From assembly GCF_033126985.1 (NCBI RefSeq), contig NZ_AP024714.1, positions 1,814,990-1,878,989 on the forward strand: a stretch of 64,000 nt of DNA, in the 5' to 3' direction. The first letter of the stretch is position 1. The number at the start of each line of letters is the position of its first letter. The stretch comes from Methylomarinovum caldicuralii (GTDB taxonomy: Bacteria > Pseudomonadota > Gammaproteobacteria > Methylococcales > Methylothermaceae). This document shows positions 1 to 11,182 of the stretch, piece after piece. Position numbers and translations under genes: made by a program. The notes beneath the pieces are model-generated. The model ran no database searches and was not told where the DNA came from. It saw nothing but the letters and a program-made list of their open reading frames with translations.

Positions 1-1110
1 CCGGAAATGGAGGGCTGGCGCGAGGACCTGGGCCCCTGGAAACCGGTGCTCGAGGACGGCAGACTCTACGGCCGCGGCGGGGCCGACGACGGCTACGCGC
101 TGTTCGCCGCCGTCGCCGCCCTCAAGGCCCTGCGCCGCCAGGGCCGTCCCCACCCCCGTTGCCTGATCCTGATCGAGTTCTCCGAGGAAAGCGGCTCGCC
201 CCACCTACCCCCGTATCTAGAAAAGTACGGCCATCTCGTCGGCACCCCGGATCTGGTGATCGCTCTGGACTCGGGCACCGGCGACTACGAACGGCTGTGG
301 TCCACCACCTCCCTGCGGGGCATGCAGGGCTGCACCGTCACCGTCCGCACCCTCAAGGAGGCGGCCCACTCCGGCATCGCCTCCGGCATCGTGCCCGAAT
401 CCTTCGCCATCATGCGCCGGATTCTCGATCGTCTGGAGGATCCGGCCACCGGGCGGGTACGGCTGGAGGCGCTGCACGTGGAGATTCCGGAAATCCGCCG
501 CCGACAGGCCAAAGACGCGGCGGAAATCCTCGGGCTGGCGCCGCTGGCGGGGCTGCACCCCCTTCCCGACCTCAAGCCCCTGAGCGACGATCCTTACGAG
601 CTGATCCTCAACAACACCTGGCGACCGAGCCTGTGCGTGACGGGCCAGGACGGCCTGCCGCCCGCCGACCGTGCCGGCAACGTTATGCGCGCCTACACTG
701 CCCTGAAGCTGTCCTTCCGCCTGCCGCCGCCGCTGCGCTGCGAGGAGGCCAAAAAGGCCATCGAGGCGGCGGTGCTGCGCGACCCGCCGTTCAACGCCCA
801 GGTGGAAATCCGCTTCGATCAGGGCGGCGACGGCTGGGAGGCACCGCCGCCGGCGAAGTGGCTGCTGGAGGCCTGCGACCGCGCCTCCCTGAAGCACTAC
901 GGCCACAGGGCCGCCTATCTGGGGCTGGGGGCCTCGATCCCCTTCATGAAGATGCTGGGCGATGCCTATCCCCAGGCCCAGTTCCTCATCACCGGGGTGC
1001 TGGGACCGGGCAGCAACGCCCACGGCCCCAACGAGTTCCTCCATATCCCCTACGCCAAGAAGCTGACCGCCTGCGTCGCCGACATCCTCGCCGCCCATGA
1101 AGCTGGCTGA
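1..1110 (+). CDS. M20 family metallopeptidase, C-terminal part (5' end outside window)
   Basis: The reading frame is open from the first base, so the N-terminus, including the first metal-binding His, lies outside the window. What remains has the M20/M28-type signature: 'YGRGGADDG' with a bridging Asp, 'EESGS' with the catalytic-base and ligand Glu pair, 'ALDSG', the dimerisation-domain 'AHSG', and a C-terminal 'SIPF' followed by a His in 'HGPNEF'. The family hydrolyses peptides or N-acyl amino acids with a two-metal centre, probably in the cytoplasm. It ends 14 nt inside the rep gene, so the two are probably co-transcribed. The exact substrate cannot be read from the sequence. Confidence 0.88.
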   Translation, partial: PEMEGWREDLGPWKPVLEDGRLYGRGGADDGYALFAAVAALKALRRQGRPHPRCLILIEFSEESGSPHLPPYLEKYGHLVGTPDLVIALDSGTGDYERLWSTTSLRGMQGCTVTVRTLKEAAHSGIASGIVPESFAIMRRILDRLEDPATGRVRLEALHVEIPEIRRRQAKDAAEILGLAPLAGLHPLPDLKPLSDDPYELILNNTWRPSLCVTGQDGLPPADRAGNVMRAYTALKLSFRLPPPLRCEEAKKAIEAAVLRDPPFNAQVEIRFDQGGDGWEAPPPAKWLLEACDRASLKHYGHRAAYLGLGASIPFMKMLGDAYPQAQFLITGVLGPGSNAHGPNEFLHIPYAKKLTACVADILAAHEAG

Positions 1111-3097
1111 GCTCAACCCCCAGCAGCGCGCCGCGGTCAAGGCCGTCGACACCCCGGTGCTGGTGATCGCCGGCGCCGGCAGCGGCAAGACCCGGGTCAT
1201 CACTCACAAGATTGCCTATCTGATCGACCAGGGACTGGCGGCGCGCCACATCGCTGCCCTCACCTTTACCAACAAGGCCGCCCGGGAGATGAAGCAGCGC
1301 GTCGGCCAGCTCATCGACGGCAACCGTGCCAAGGGGCTGACCGTCTCCACCTTCCATTCCCTGGGGCTGGACATCCTGCGCCGCGAGCACAAGGCGTTGG
1401 GGTTCAAGCCGGGGCTGTCGATCCTCGACGGCCACGACCGCCTCAATCTCCTCAAGGAGATCGCCGCCCACCACGAGCAGCACTTCCACCCCGACGACCT
1501 GCCCGGTCACGCCCAAAAGATCAGCGGCTGGAAGAACGATCTGATCCTCCCGGAGCAGGCCGGCGACGACCCGGCCGCCCTGCTCTACCGCGACTACCAG
1601 CGCTGCCTCAAGGCCTACAACGCGGTGGATTTCGACGACCTGATCCTGCTGCCGGTGCTGCTGTTCCAGAACCGGCCGGAAGTCCTGGAAAAGTGGCAGG
1701 CCCGGCTGCGCTATCTTCTGGTGGACGAGTACCAGGACACCAACCGCACCCAGTACCGCCTGCTGTGCCTGTTGACCGGCAAGCTGGGACGCTTCACCGT
1801 GGTCGGCGACGACGACCAGTCCATCTACGCCTGGCGCGGGGCCCAGCCGGAGAACCTGGTGCAGCTGCACCGGGACTTTCCGCGCCTCAAGATCATCAAG
1901 CTGGAACAGAACTACCGCTCCACCGGCCGCATCCTCAAGGCCGCCAACCGACTGATCGCCAACAACCCCCACGTGTTCGAAAAGAAGCTGTGGAGCCAGT
2001 ACGGCTTCGGCGATCCGATCCGGGTGCTGGCCCACGAGGACGAATTCGCCGAGGCGCGCCAGACCGCCGCCGACCTGCTGCATCACAAGTTCCGCAACGG
2101 AGGGCGCTTTTCCGACTACGCCATCCTCTACCGCAGCAATCACCAGGCCCGTCTGTTCGAGCGGGCCCTCCGGGAACAGCGGATTCCCTACTTCCTCAGC
2201 GGCGGCCAGTCGTTCTTCAACCACGCCGAGGTCAAGGACGTGGTGGCCTACCTGCGCCTGCTGGTCAATCCCGACGACGACATCGCCTTCCTGCGGGTGG
2301 CCAACACCCCCAAGCGCGAGATCGGCCCGGCCACCCTGGAAAAACTCGGCAGCTATGCCCAGAAGCGCCACGTCTCCCTGTTCGCCGCCTGCTACGAAAT
2401 GGGCCTGACCCAGATTCTCGGTGACAAGACCATCGACCGCCTGCAGCACTTCTGCGATTTCCTGGGCGATGTGGCCGACCGCGCCAAACGCGGCGACACC
2501 TTGGCGGTGATCGAGGAAATGCTGGAAACCATCGGCTATCGCGACCACCTGCGCGACGCCGCCGCCAATCCCAAACAGTTCGAGCGCCGCTGGGAGAACG
2601 TGCGCGATCTGCTCGACTGGCTCGCCCGCCTGCTGGAGGAGGCCGAGGACGGTGACGATCCATTGAATGCGGCGATCACCAAGCTGATGCTGCTGGACAT
2701 CCTCGACCGCACCCGCGACGAGGAGGCCGGCGACCGGGTCGCCCTCATGACCCTGCACGCCGCCAAGGGGCTGGAATTCCCCCACGTCTATCTGGTGGGG
2801 ATGGAGGAAGGATTGCTGCCGCACCAGACTAGCATCGACCTGGACGACATCGAGGAGGAGCGGCGCCTGTGTTACGTGGGCATCACCCGGGCGCAGAAGA
2901 CCCTGACCCTGAGCTACTGCCGGAAGCGCCGCCGCTACGGCGAGATGGTGGACTGCAATCCCAGCCGTTTCCTGGAGGAGCTGCCCCAGGAGGACCTGGA
3001 ATGGGTGGGCAAAAGCGCGCTGCCGGAAGCGGAAAAGAAGGCCCGCGGCCAGGCCGCCCTGCAGCAATTGAAGACGATTCTGCAGGAAGCCGGGTGA
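1097..3097 (+). CDS. rep: ATP-dependent DNA helicase Rep (UvrD/Rep superfamily 1)
   Basis: This 666-residue protein is close to the length of E. coli Rep. All SF1A motifs are present: Walker A 'GAGSGKT' near residues 26-32, 'VDEYQDTN' (motif II) near 209, 'GDDDQSIYAWRGA' (III), 'NYRST' (IV), 'MTLHAAKGLEF' (V) and 'CYVGITRAQ' (VI). Rep is a 3'-5' DNA translocase that clears proteins ahead of replication forks and restarts stalled forks. The protein lacks the long C-terminal Tudor-like tail of PcrA/UvrD, favouring Rep over UvrD. It overlaps the peptidase upstream by 14 nt and the hydrolase downstream by 4 nt. Confidence 0.93.
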   Translation: MKLAELNPQQRAAVKAVDTPVLVIAGAGSGKTRVITHKIAYLIDQGLAARHIAALTFTNKAAREMKQRVGQLIDGNRAKGLTVSTFHSLGLDILRREHKALGFKPGLSILDGHDRLNLLKEIAAHHEQHFHPDDLPGHAQKISGWKNDLILPEQAGDDPAALLYRDYQRCLKAYNAVDFDDLILLPVLLFQNRPEVLEKWQARLRYLLVDEYQDTNRTQYRLLCLLTGKLGRFTVVGDDDQSIYAWRGAQPENLVQLHRDFPRLKIIKLEQNYRSTGRILKAANRLIANNPHVFEKKLWSQYGFGDPIRVLAHEDEFAEARQTAADLLHHKFRNGGRFSDYAILYRSNHQARLFERALREQRIPYFLSGGQSFFNHAEVKDVVAYLRLLVNPDDDIAFLRVANTPKREIGPATLEKLGSYAQKRHVSLFAACYEMGLTQILGDKTIDRLQHFCDFLGDVADRAKRGDTLAVIEEMLETIGYRDHLRDAAANPKQFERRWENVRDLLDWLARLLEEAEDGDDPLNAAITKLMLLDILDRTRDEEAGDRVALMTLHAAKGLEFPHVYLVGMEEGLLPHQTSIDLDDIEEERRLCYVGITRAQKTLTLSYCRKRRRYGEMVDCNPSRFLEELPQEDLEWVGKSALPEAEKKARGQAALQQLKTILQEAG

Positions 3098-3963
3098 AGC
3101 CGCAGATTTGCACCACCGCAGGCGGCCGCCGCATCGCCTTTGCCCGCTACGGCGATCCCGACGGCCTTCCGGTGGCCTACTGCCACGGCACCCCCTCCTC
3201 GCGCCTCGAAGCCGCGGTCGCCGAGGCGGCGGCAAAGAAGCTCGGCCTTTGCCTGTTCGCCCCCGACCGCCCCGGCTACGGCCGTTCCGACCCCCTGCCG
3301 CCCGCGAACGTCGCCGCCTGGAGCGGCGATCTGGCCGCGGTGGCCGATCATCTGGGAATCCCCCGCTTCCATATCGTCGGCGTCTCCGGCGGCGGCCCCT
3401 ACGCCCTGGCCTGCGCCGCCCGCCTGGGGGAACGGGTGCGGGGCGTGGCCCTGGTCTGCCCCCTGGGACCGATCCAGGACCCGGCGCTGCGCCGCACCAT
3501 GAGCCCGGCGGCGCGGCTGGCTTTCTTCCTGGCCGAGAAGGCACCCTGGGCGCTGCCGCTCTTCTTCGGCCCGGCCACCGCCGCCCTGCTGCGGCGCTTC
3601 CCGCGCCTGACCTTCGCCCTGCTGGAGAGCCAGCTGCCGGAGAGCGACCGCCGCACCCTCGCCGACCGCCGCATCCGCAATCTGTTCGAGGCCGGTATCC
3701 GCGAAGGGCTGCGCCAGGGCGGCCGCGGCGCCCGGCGGGACTTCGTCCACTACGTGCGCCGCTGGGGATTCGAGCCGGCGGCTGTGGGACAGAAGGTCAC
3801 CCTGTGGCACGGCGAGGCCGACCGGGTCGTCCCCGTCACCCAGAGCCGGATTCTGGCCGGCCGGTTGCCCCGCTGCGAGACCCGCTTTCTGGCGGGCGAG
3901 GGCCATTATTCCCTGCCCTGCCGCCACGCGGAGAGCATTCTGTACCATCTGGTGCTGGGCTGA
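3094..3963 (+). CDS. alpha/beta hydrolase
   Basis: A 289-residue alpha/beta-hydrolase-fold protein. The start chosen is the GTG whose last two bases overlap the rep stop codon (GTGA); longer versions of this frame would run into rep. The oxyanion region 'HGTPSSR', nucleophile elbow 'GVSGGG', acid-containing 'HGEADRVVP' and final 'GEGHYS' His give the complete Ser-Asp-His triad in order. The family covers esterases, lipases and haloalkane-type hydrolases, so no substrate is assigned. Translational coupling to rep suggests co-expression rather than functional linkage. Confidence 0.85.
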   Translation: MKPQICTTAGGRRIAFARYGDPDGLPVAYCHGTPSSRLEAAVAEAAAKKLGLCLFAPDRPGYGRSDPLPPANVAAWSGDLAAVADHLGIPRFHIVGVSGGGPYALACAARLGERVRGVALVCPLGPIQDPALRRTMSPAARLAFFLAEKAPWALPLFFGPATAALLRRFPRLTFALLESQLPESDRRTLADRRIRNLFEAGIREGLRQGGRGARRDFVHYVRRWGFEPAAVGQKVTLWHGEADRVVPVTQSRILAGRLPRCETRFLAGEGHYSLPCRHAESILYHLVLG

Positions 3964-4307
3964 CCGCCACGGTGTCGCGTCCCCAGGCGTCGAGCAGCCG
4001 CCCCAGCGCCTGCATCCCCTGGTTGTTGGCGGCGATCCGGGGCTGCAGATCGGCCAGATTCTGCGCCGGATTGCGGGCCGGGAACGGGGCGTCTCGGAGC
4101 CAGCGGCGGATCACCGCTTCCTGCAGGTGACCGGCGGCTACGATCCGCAATCCCGGCGTCCACACCCCTTCTTCGTCGATGGTGCGGCTGTCGGTGGGCA
4201 TGGACCCCGGCGTCGTCCCGCCCACATCGGCGACGGCAGGCGACGATGTCGGGAAAGGTGCCGCCGCGGTCGATCCAGAATTGCCAGCGCTGCGTCACCG
4301 TGTTCAT
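3961..4307 (-). pseudogene. relic of 5-oxoprolinase / hydantoinase A/B with large internal deletion
   Basis: On the minus strand an ATG at 4307 overlaps the stop of the metallo-beta-lactamase gene (ATGA). It begins a sequence typical of the 5-oxoprolinase N-terminus ('QFWIDRGGTF' then 'DIVA'). After about 30 residues the similarity moves to another frame. It resumes with motifs from the start of the hydantoinase B half ('TIDEEGVW', 'FPARNPAQNLADLQ', 'IAANNQGMQALGRLLDAWG') and then decays near 3961. Normally several hundred residues separate these parts, so most of the gene has been lost. Family assignment rests on remembered motifs, not a search. Confidence 0.65.
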
Positions 4308-5704
4308 CGATAGTGGGTCAGATCGTAGCGCTGGTGCAGCTCGGGAATCTCCACCCGCGCCGGCTGCAGCCGTTGGTACATGGCGCTCAGGGCTTCGGTT
4401 TCCCCGTGGACCAGAAAGGTGCAGGCGGGGTTGCCGGTCCGGCGGTGCCATGCGAGCAGTTCGTCGCGGTCGGCGTGGGCGGAAAAGCCGCCGATGGTGT
4501 AGATGCGGGCCCGCACCGGAATTTCCTTGCCCAGCAGATGCACGGTCTCGGCCCCGTCGATGATAGCCCGGGCCGGGGTACCGCGGGCGGCGTAGCCGAC
4601 GAAGACGACGCTGCACTCGGGACGCCACAGGTTGTGGCGCAGGTGGTGGCGCACCCGGCCGCCGGTGCACATGCCGGAACCGGCCATGATGACCGCCCCG
4701 CTCTGGATCTGGTTGAGGCGCATCGATTCGGCGGTTTCGCGGACGAAATGCAGGTTGGGCAGGGCAAAGGGATCGCGGCCCTCCTGAAAGATGGCGCAGG
4801 TTTCCGGATCGAAGCATTCCGGATGACGGCGGAAAACCCCGGTCGCCGAGATCGCCATGGGGGAATCGAGGAACACCGGCAGGTAACGGGGCAGGATTTT
4901 CCGCTCCACGCCCTCGCGCAGGAAGTAGAGAATCTCCTGGGCCCGCTCCAGGGCGAAGGTGGGGATGATGACGTTGCCGCCGCGGTCGAGGGTATCGAGG
5001 ATCGCCTGGTACAGCTCTTCCACCGACGGCGGCAGCGGCTTGTGGCAGCGGTTGCCGTAGGTGGTTTCCATCACCACCACGTCCGCTTTCGGCGGTCTGG
5101 CAGGATCGCGCAGGATGGGCCGCCCCTTGTTGCCCAGGTCGCCGGAGAACAAAACCCTCAGCCGCCTGTCGCCCTCGCGCAGCTGCAGCAGGATGAAGGC
5201 GGAACCGAGGATGTGGCCGGCATCGACGAAGGTGGCGCGGATTCCGGGGGCGATACGGGTCGGTTTGTTGTAGTCGATGCGCCGGCCGAACAGATCCAGG
5301 GTGTCGAACACGTCGAGGACGTCATAGACCGGCTCGATCCGTTCCTTCTCCCCCCGCAGCCGCGCCTTGTGGGTCAGACGCCGGGCCTCCTCCTCGGCCA
5401 GATGGGCGGCGTCCATCATCACGATCTTGGCCAGATCGCGGCTGGCGCCGGTGGTGATGATCTCACCCTGGAAGCCCCGCTTGGTCAGCAGCGGCAGGCG
5501 GCCGCAGTGGTCCAGATGGGCGTGGGTCAGGAGGACGTAATCGATTCCGGCCGGATCGAAGCCGAAAGGCTCGGCGTTCTGGGCCTCCAGTTCGCGCCCG
5601 CCCTGGTACATGCCGCAGTCGATCAAAAGCCGCTTGCCGGCCGCCTCGATGAGGTGGCAGGAACCGGTGACGCCGCCGGCGGCGCCGTGGAATTCGATGT
5701 GCAC
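4304..5704 (-). CDS. MBL-fold, beta-CASP-type RNA-processing hydrolase
   Basis: A 466-residue metallo-beta-lactamase-fold protein with the dinuclear-zinc motif 'THAHLDHCG' near residue 60. Further ligands and the beta-CASP region follow ('SGDLG', 'METTYGNR', 'GSGMCTGGR', 'GGFSAHAD', 'VHGE'). This architecture matches the Ysh1/CPSF73-like bacterial RNases that cleave RNA endonucleolytically or from the 5' end in the cytoplasm. The start is a GTG directly after the stop of the upstream LOG gene, with GGAGG about 6 nt before it. The stop overlaps the oxoprolinase relic, implying a former three-gene operon. Confidence 0.88.
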   Translation of the reverse strand: MHIEFHGAAGGVTGSCHLIEAAGKRLLIDCGMYQGGRELEAQNAEPFGFDPAGIDYVLLTHAHLDHCGRLPLLTKRGFQGEIITTGASRDLAKIVMMDAAHLAEEEARRLTHKARLRGEKERIEPVYDVLDVFDTLDLFGRRIDYNKPTRIAPGIRATFVDAGHILGSAFILLQLREGDRRLRVLFSGDLGNKGRPILRDPARPPKADVVVMETTYGNRCHKPLPPSVEELYQAILDTLDRGGNVIIPTFALERAQEILYFLREGVERKILPRYLPVFLDSPMAISATGVFRRHPECFDPETCAIFQEGRDPFALPNLHFVRETAESMRLNQIQSGAVIMAGSGMCTGGRVRHHLRHNLWRPECSVVFVGYAARGTPARAIIDGAETVHLLGKEIPVRARIYTIGGFSAHADRDELLAWHRRTGNPACTFLVHGETEALSAMYQRLQPARVEIPELHQRYDLTHYR

Positions 5705-6682
5705 TCAATCCTCCGGTTTGAGCGGATAGATTTCCCCGTTGATCAAAGGCTCGCCGCTGCTCTCGTACCACCAGGTGATGCCGTCCCAGATTTCCTGAGC
5801 GGTTTCGGCATACCAGAACAGCTCCCGGTCCTCGGGATCGATGGTCCCCTCTTCCACCAGAAAGTCGAAATCGATCACCCGCTGCCAGTACTCGCGCCCC
5901 ACCAGCACCACCGGAACCGGCTTGATCTTGCGGGTCTGGATCAGGGTCAGGGTCTCGAACAGCTCGTCCAGGGTGCCGAAACCGCCGGGAAACACCACCA
6001 GCGCCTTGGCCCGCAGCAGAAAGTGCATTTTGCGCAGGGCGAAGTAGTGGAACTGGAAGCACAATTCCGGGGTGATGTAAGGATTGGGGAACTGCTCGTG
6101 GGGCAGGGTGATGTTGAGGCCGACGCTTTTGGCTCCCACGTCGAAGGCGCCGCGGTTGGCCGCCTCCATGATCCCGGGACCTCCGCCGGTCATCACCACC
6201 AGGCGGCAGTCCATCGGGCCGTGACCGGATTTTCCCACCAGGCGGCCGAATTCCCGCGCCACCTCGTAATACTTGGATTTGGCCTCGATGCGCTCGGCCA
6301 CTCTGACCCGCCGCTTGAGTTCGGCGTTGTCCGGGCGCCGCGCCAGCGCCTCCCTGAGCACCGCCAGCTTGCGCCGGGCCGCCAGCGGTTCGGGGATGCG
6401 GGTGCTGCCGAAGACCACGATGGTATTGCGCACCCCGGCCTGCTGCAGCCCCAGTTCCGGCTTGAGATAGTCGAGCTGGAGGCGGACCGGGCGGGTTTCG
6501 TAACTGTTGAGGAACGTCAGGTCGGCGATCGCCGGCCGGTAGCTGGGGCTGGCGAGGATCTGCTGCACCCGCGCCGGGGCGTCCGGGTCCTCTTCCGGAG
6601 GCTTGGGGACCTGCCAGGGAAGCGGCTCGCGGTGGCGCGGCCCCGGCGGGGAGGGAATCGCTTTGTCGTCGCTATCGCTCAT
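5705..6682 (-). CDS. LOG family protein (TIGR00730 Rossmann fold, lysine-decarboxylase-like)
   Basis: The protein carries the two LOG-family hallmarks: 'GGGPGIMEAANRGA' and 'PGGFGTLDELFE' (the PGGxGTxxE nucleotide-binding and catalytic motif). Members cleave nucleoside 5'-monophosphates, including cytokinin ribotides, to base and ribose phosphate. Many bacterial members were mis-annotated as lysine decarboxylases. The ATG at 6682 gives 325 residues; an in-frame start 45 nt upstream is possible. The N-terminal 100 residues are charged and longer than in minimal LOG proteins. The stop directly abuts the GTG of the MBL gene. Confidence 0.85.
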   Translation of the reverse strand: MSDSDDKAIPSPPGPRHREPLPWQVPKPPEEDPDAPARVQQILASPSYRPAIADLTFLNSYETRPVRLQLDYLKPELGLQQAGVRNTIVVFGSTRIPEPLAARRKLAVLREALARRPDNAELKRRVRVAERIEAKSKYYEVAREFGRLVGKSGHGPMDCRLVVMTGGGPGIMEAANRGAFDVGAKSVGLNITLPHEQFPNPYITPELCFQFHYFALRKMHFLLRAKALVVFPGGFGTLDELFETLTLIQTRKIKPVPVVLVGREYWQRVIDFDFLVEEGTIDPEDRELFWYAETAQEIWDGITWWYESSGEPLINGEIYPLKPED

Positions 6683-6785
6683 GGCGCTCGTTCGGTTTCT
6701 GGCAAAGACTCGTGCCAGTATAACCAAGCGGGTGCGATAGAATAAGCCGGTTTAATTCCCCTTAAAACGACAACGGAGTCACTCA

Positions 6786-7475
6786 ATGCGTCAATCGACC
6801 CTCACCCTGATCCGTCACGGTCAGTCGATCTGGAATCTGCAAAACCGCTTCACCGGCTGGATCGACGTCAGCCTCAGCCCCCAGGGACTGCAGGAAGCCC
6901 GCCAGGCCGGCGAACGCCTCGCCGACCAGCGCTTCGACGTCGCCTACGCCTCCACCCTGATCCGCTCCCAGGAGACCCTGTACGAAATCCTGCGGCTCAA
7001 CCGGCGCTGCAGCGGCTACCGCCGGATCCACGAGGGAGACAGCGCCTGGTACGAGCACTTCAAACCCGGCCCCGAGGACCAGGATACCCTTTTGATCCAC
7101 TTCGCCGAGGAGCTCAACGAGCGCTTCTACGGCGACCTCCAGGGGCTCAACAAGGACCAGGCGCGCCAGGAGTTCGGCGCCGAGCAGGTGCACATCTGGC
7201 GGCGCAGCTACGATACCCCGCCGCCCAACGGCGAAAGCCTGGCGGCGACCGCCGCCCGGGTGATCCCCTTCTTCAAGGACCGCCTGGTGCCGATCCTGCA
7301 GGAAGGGCGGAATCTGCTCATCGCCGCCCACGGCAATTCCCTGCGGGCGCTGATCATGCATCTGGAGAACATGACCCCGGAGCAGATCCTCGCCTACGAG
7401 CTGGCCACCGGCGTTCCGATTCAGTACCGCCTCGACGGTGCGCTGAACATCCTGGAAAAGAAGGTTCTCGACTGA
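6786..7475 (+). CDS. gpmA: 2,3-bisphosphoglycerate-dependent phosphoglycerate mutase
   Basis: A 229-residue histidine phosphatase superfamily enzyme interconverting 3- and 2-phosphoglycerate in glycolysis and gluconeogenesis. The phospho-acceptor motif 'LIRHGQSIWN' is near residue 10, followed by 'RFTGWIDVSLSPQG' characteristic of dPGM. The second catalytic His is in 'IAAHGNSLRAL' and substrate Arg/Glu residues lie between. The length is slightly short for GpmA (about 230-250). A GGAG sits about 9 nt before the ATG. The gene is single and ends at a strong hairpin terminator. Confidence 0.93.
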   Translation: MRQSTLTLIRHGQSIWNLQNRFTGWIDVSLSPQGLQEARQAGERLADQRFDVAYASTLIRSQETLYEILRLNRRCSGYRRIHEGDSAWYEHFKPGPEDQDTLLIHFAEELNERFYGDLQGLNKDQARQEFGAEQVHIWRRSYDTPPPNGESLAATAARVIPFFKDRLVPILQEGRNLLIAAHGNSLRALIMHLENMTPEQILAYELATGVPIQYRLDGALNILEKKVLD

Positions 7476-7490
7476 GGCAAACCGCTACGA

Positions 7491-7518
7491 AAAAGCCCCT
7501 CGAACCGAGGGGCCTTTT
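7491..7518. terminator. intrinsic terminator after gpmA, possibly bidirectional
   Basis: A perfect 8-bp stem (GCCCCTCG / CGAGGGGC) with an AAC loop is flanked by A5 on the left and TTTT on the right. It can therefore terminate gpmA and the convergent R3H ATPase gene, which ends only 3 nt beyond. Confidence 0.9.
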
Positions 7519-7520
7519 CA

Positions 7521-9032
7521 TCACGACCGGGCCTCGGTCCAGTCGGGATAGATCACCAGATGCCGCAGCGGGTCGGAGCCGACGCTTTCGGCCACCAGGT
7601 GGTAGCGGTTGACGATATGGTGCTGGATCTTGCGCACTTCCTTGGGCTGTGGCGCCAGGGCCACTTCCACCGCTTCCTCCAGAACCTTCTGCACCGCCGC
7701 CTCCGTCTCCTTCACCGCCGCGTCGATGTCGGCCTCGGCCACCTCCTCGGCCTGGCTGAAGACATGGTTGAGCAGGCGGCGGATCTGGGCGGTGCTGCTT
7801 TTCTTCACCGTGTGCAGCGGCAGGCCGGTGGCGCCCAGGATACGGCGCAGGCGGCCGTCATCGGCGCGGGAACGCAGTGCCAAAATCATGTCGGCCCGTT
7901 CCGGGCTGGAGACGGTGCGGGCGTCGAAGCGGAAGCTGCGGATGACCCGCTCCACCAGGTCGCGGCTGACCGCATAGGGGTAGATGCGAACCTCCCCTTT
8001 GAGCGCCTCGGACGACCGCGGTTTGCCGCTGGTTTCCGGCGCCGGCACTTTCACCCGGCTTTCGCCGTCGGGGGTACGGCGGATGCCGCCGGCATCCTCG
8101 CCGCGGAGGATGCTGTCCACCGCCGCCGCGGTGTCGGTGTGGACGATCAGCTCCTCCCGGTCCACCAGCTCCACCACCTGTTCGAAGGTGGGCGGGGCCT
8201 TGCGTTCGGCGACGGTCTTCTGGGTGCCGCGGAAGCGGGCCTCCTCGTCCCCCAGGGTCACGGTCTGCACCCCGCCCACCAGGTCCGACAGGGTCGGGTT
8301 CTGGACCAAGTTCTCCAGGGTGTTGCCGTGGGCGGTGCCGATGAGCTGGACGCCGCGCTCGGCGATGGTGCGGGCGGCCAGCGCCTCGGCCTCGGTGCCG
8401 ATCTCGTCGATGACGATCACCTCCGGCATGTGGTTCTCCACCGCCTCGATCATCACCGCGTGCTGCTTCTCCGGCCGCGGCACCTGCATGCGCCGGGCGC
8501 CGCCGATGGCCGGATGGGGAATGTCGCCGTCGCCGCCGATCTCGTTGGAAGTGTCGATCACCACCACCCGCTTGCCGTAATCGTCGGCCAGCACCCGCGC
8601 CACTTCGCGCAGCTTGGTGGTCTTGCCGATTCCGGGACGGCCCAACAGCAGCAGGCTGCGGCCGGAGGCGACCAGGTCGCGGATCAGCTCGATGGTGCCG
8701 CTGACGGCGCGGCCGACGCGCAGGGTCAGGCCGATAACGTCCCCCTTGCGGTTGCGGATCGCCGAGATGCGGTGCAGGGTGCCCTCGATGCCGGCGCGGT
8801 TGTCGGCCCCGAATTCCCCCACCTGGGTGACCACGTGGGCAATGTCGTCGCGGCTCACCGGCCGGTCGTCCAGAGCCTCCACACGATCGGCATAACGGGC
8901 CTGGGGCGGGCGCCCCAGATCCATGACGATCTCCAGCAGGCCGTCTTCCGGCAGGGTCGTCAGCCTCTCGCGCAGCGCCAGAGGCAGAACGTCGACGAGC
9001 AGCGCCAATTCTTCGCTGAAGGGCGTGGTCAT
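7521..9032 (-). CDS. R3H-domain AAA ATPase (Ycf45/SpoIIIAA-like)
   Basis: The central ATPase domain has Walker A 'GRPGIGKTT', Walker B 'VIVIDEIG' and the SpoIIIAA/Ycf45-type 'DTSNEIGGDGD'. The C-terminal part contains a region resembling R3H single-stranded nucleic-acid-binding proteins ('VKKSSTAQIRRLLNHVF'). Such proteins occur in cyanobacteria, plastids and some proteobacteria; their function is poorly defined. I chose the ATG at 9032 (503 residues); an extended version would reach 9119 over the opposite hppA leader. The gene is divergent from hppA and converges on the gpmA terminator. Confidence 0.8.
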   Translation of the reverse strand: MTTPFSEELALLVDVLPLALRERLTTLPEDGLLEIVMDLGRPPQARYADRVEALDDRPVSRDDIAHVVTQVGEFGADNRAGIEGTLHRISAIRNRKGDVIGLTLRVGRAVSGTIELIRDLVASGRSLLLLGRPGIGKTTKLREVARVLADDYGKRVVVIDTSNEIGGDGDIPHPAIGGARRMQVPRPEKQHAVMIEAVENHMPEVIVIDEIGTEAEALAARTIAERGVQLIGTAHGNTLENLVQNPTLSDLVGGVQTVTLGDEEARFRGTQKTVAERKAPPTFEQVVELVDREELIVHTDTAAAVDSILRGEDAGGIRRTPDGESRVKVPAPETSGKPRSSEALKGEVRIYPYAVSRDLVERVIRSFRFDARTVSSPERADMILALRSRADDGRLRRILGATGLPLHTVKKSSTAQIRRLLNHVFSQAEEVAEADIDAAVKETEAAVQKVLEEAVEVALAPQPKEVRKIQHHIVNRYHLVAESVGSDPLRHLVIYPDWTEARS

Positions 9033-9166
9033 GGAAGTCTCGCGTGCGTGGGTTGGCAGGATCGAAGTTGCGTGTTGCATTATTTCAGGGGCCAAAGGCC
9101 GTGTAAACTGTGGTCGCACATAAGACGATGGACTTGGCGCCGGGTTCCTGGCAAGGGGGTAAAGAA

Positions 9167-11176
<2,010 letters not shown>

Positions 11177-11182
<6 letters not shown>

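Noticed and set aside
989-6745. Very long open frames opposite rep and opposite the MBL/LOG genes (851 and 872 codons)
   Set aside because: They are antisense shadows of high-GC coding sequence: low-complexity Gly/Val/Gln/Ala-rich translations with no motifs, while the other strand has complete catalytic motifs.
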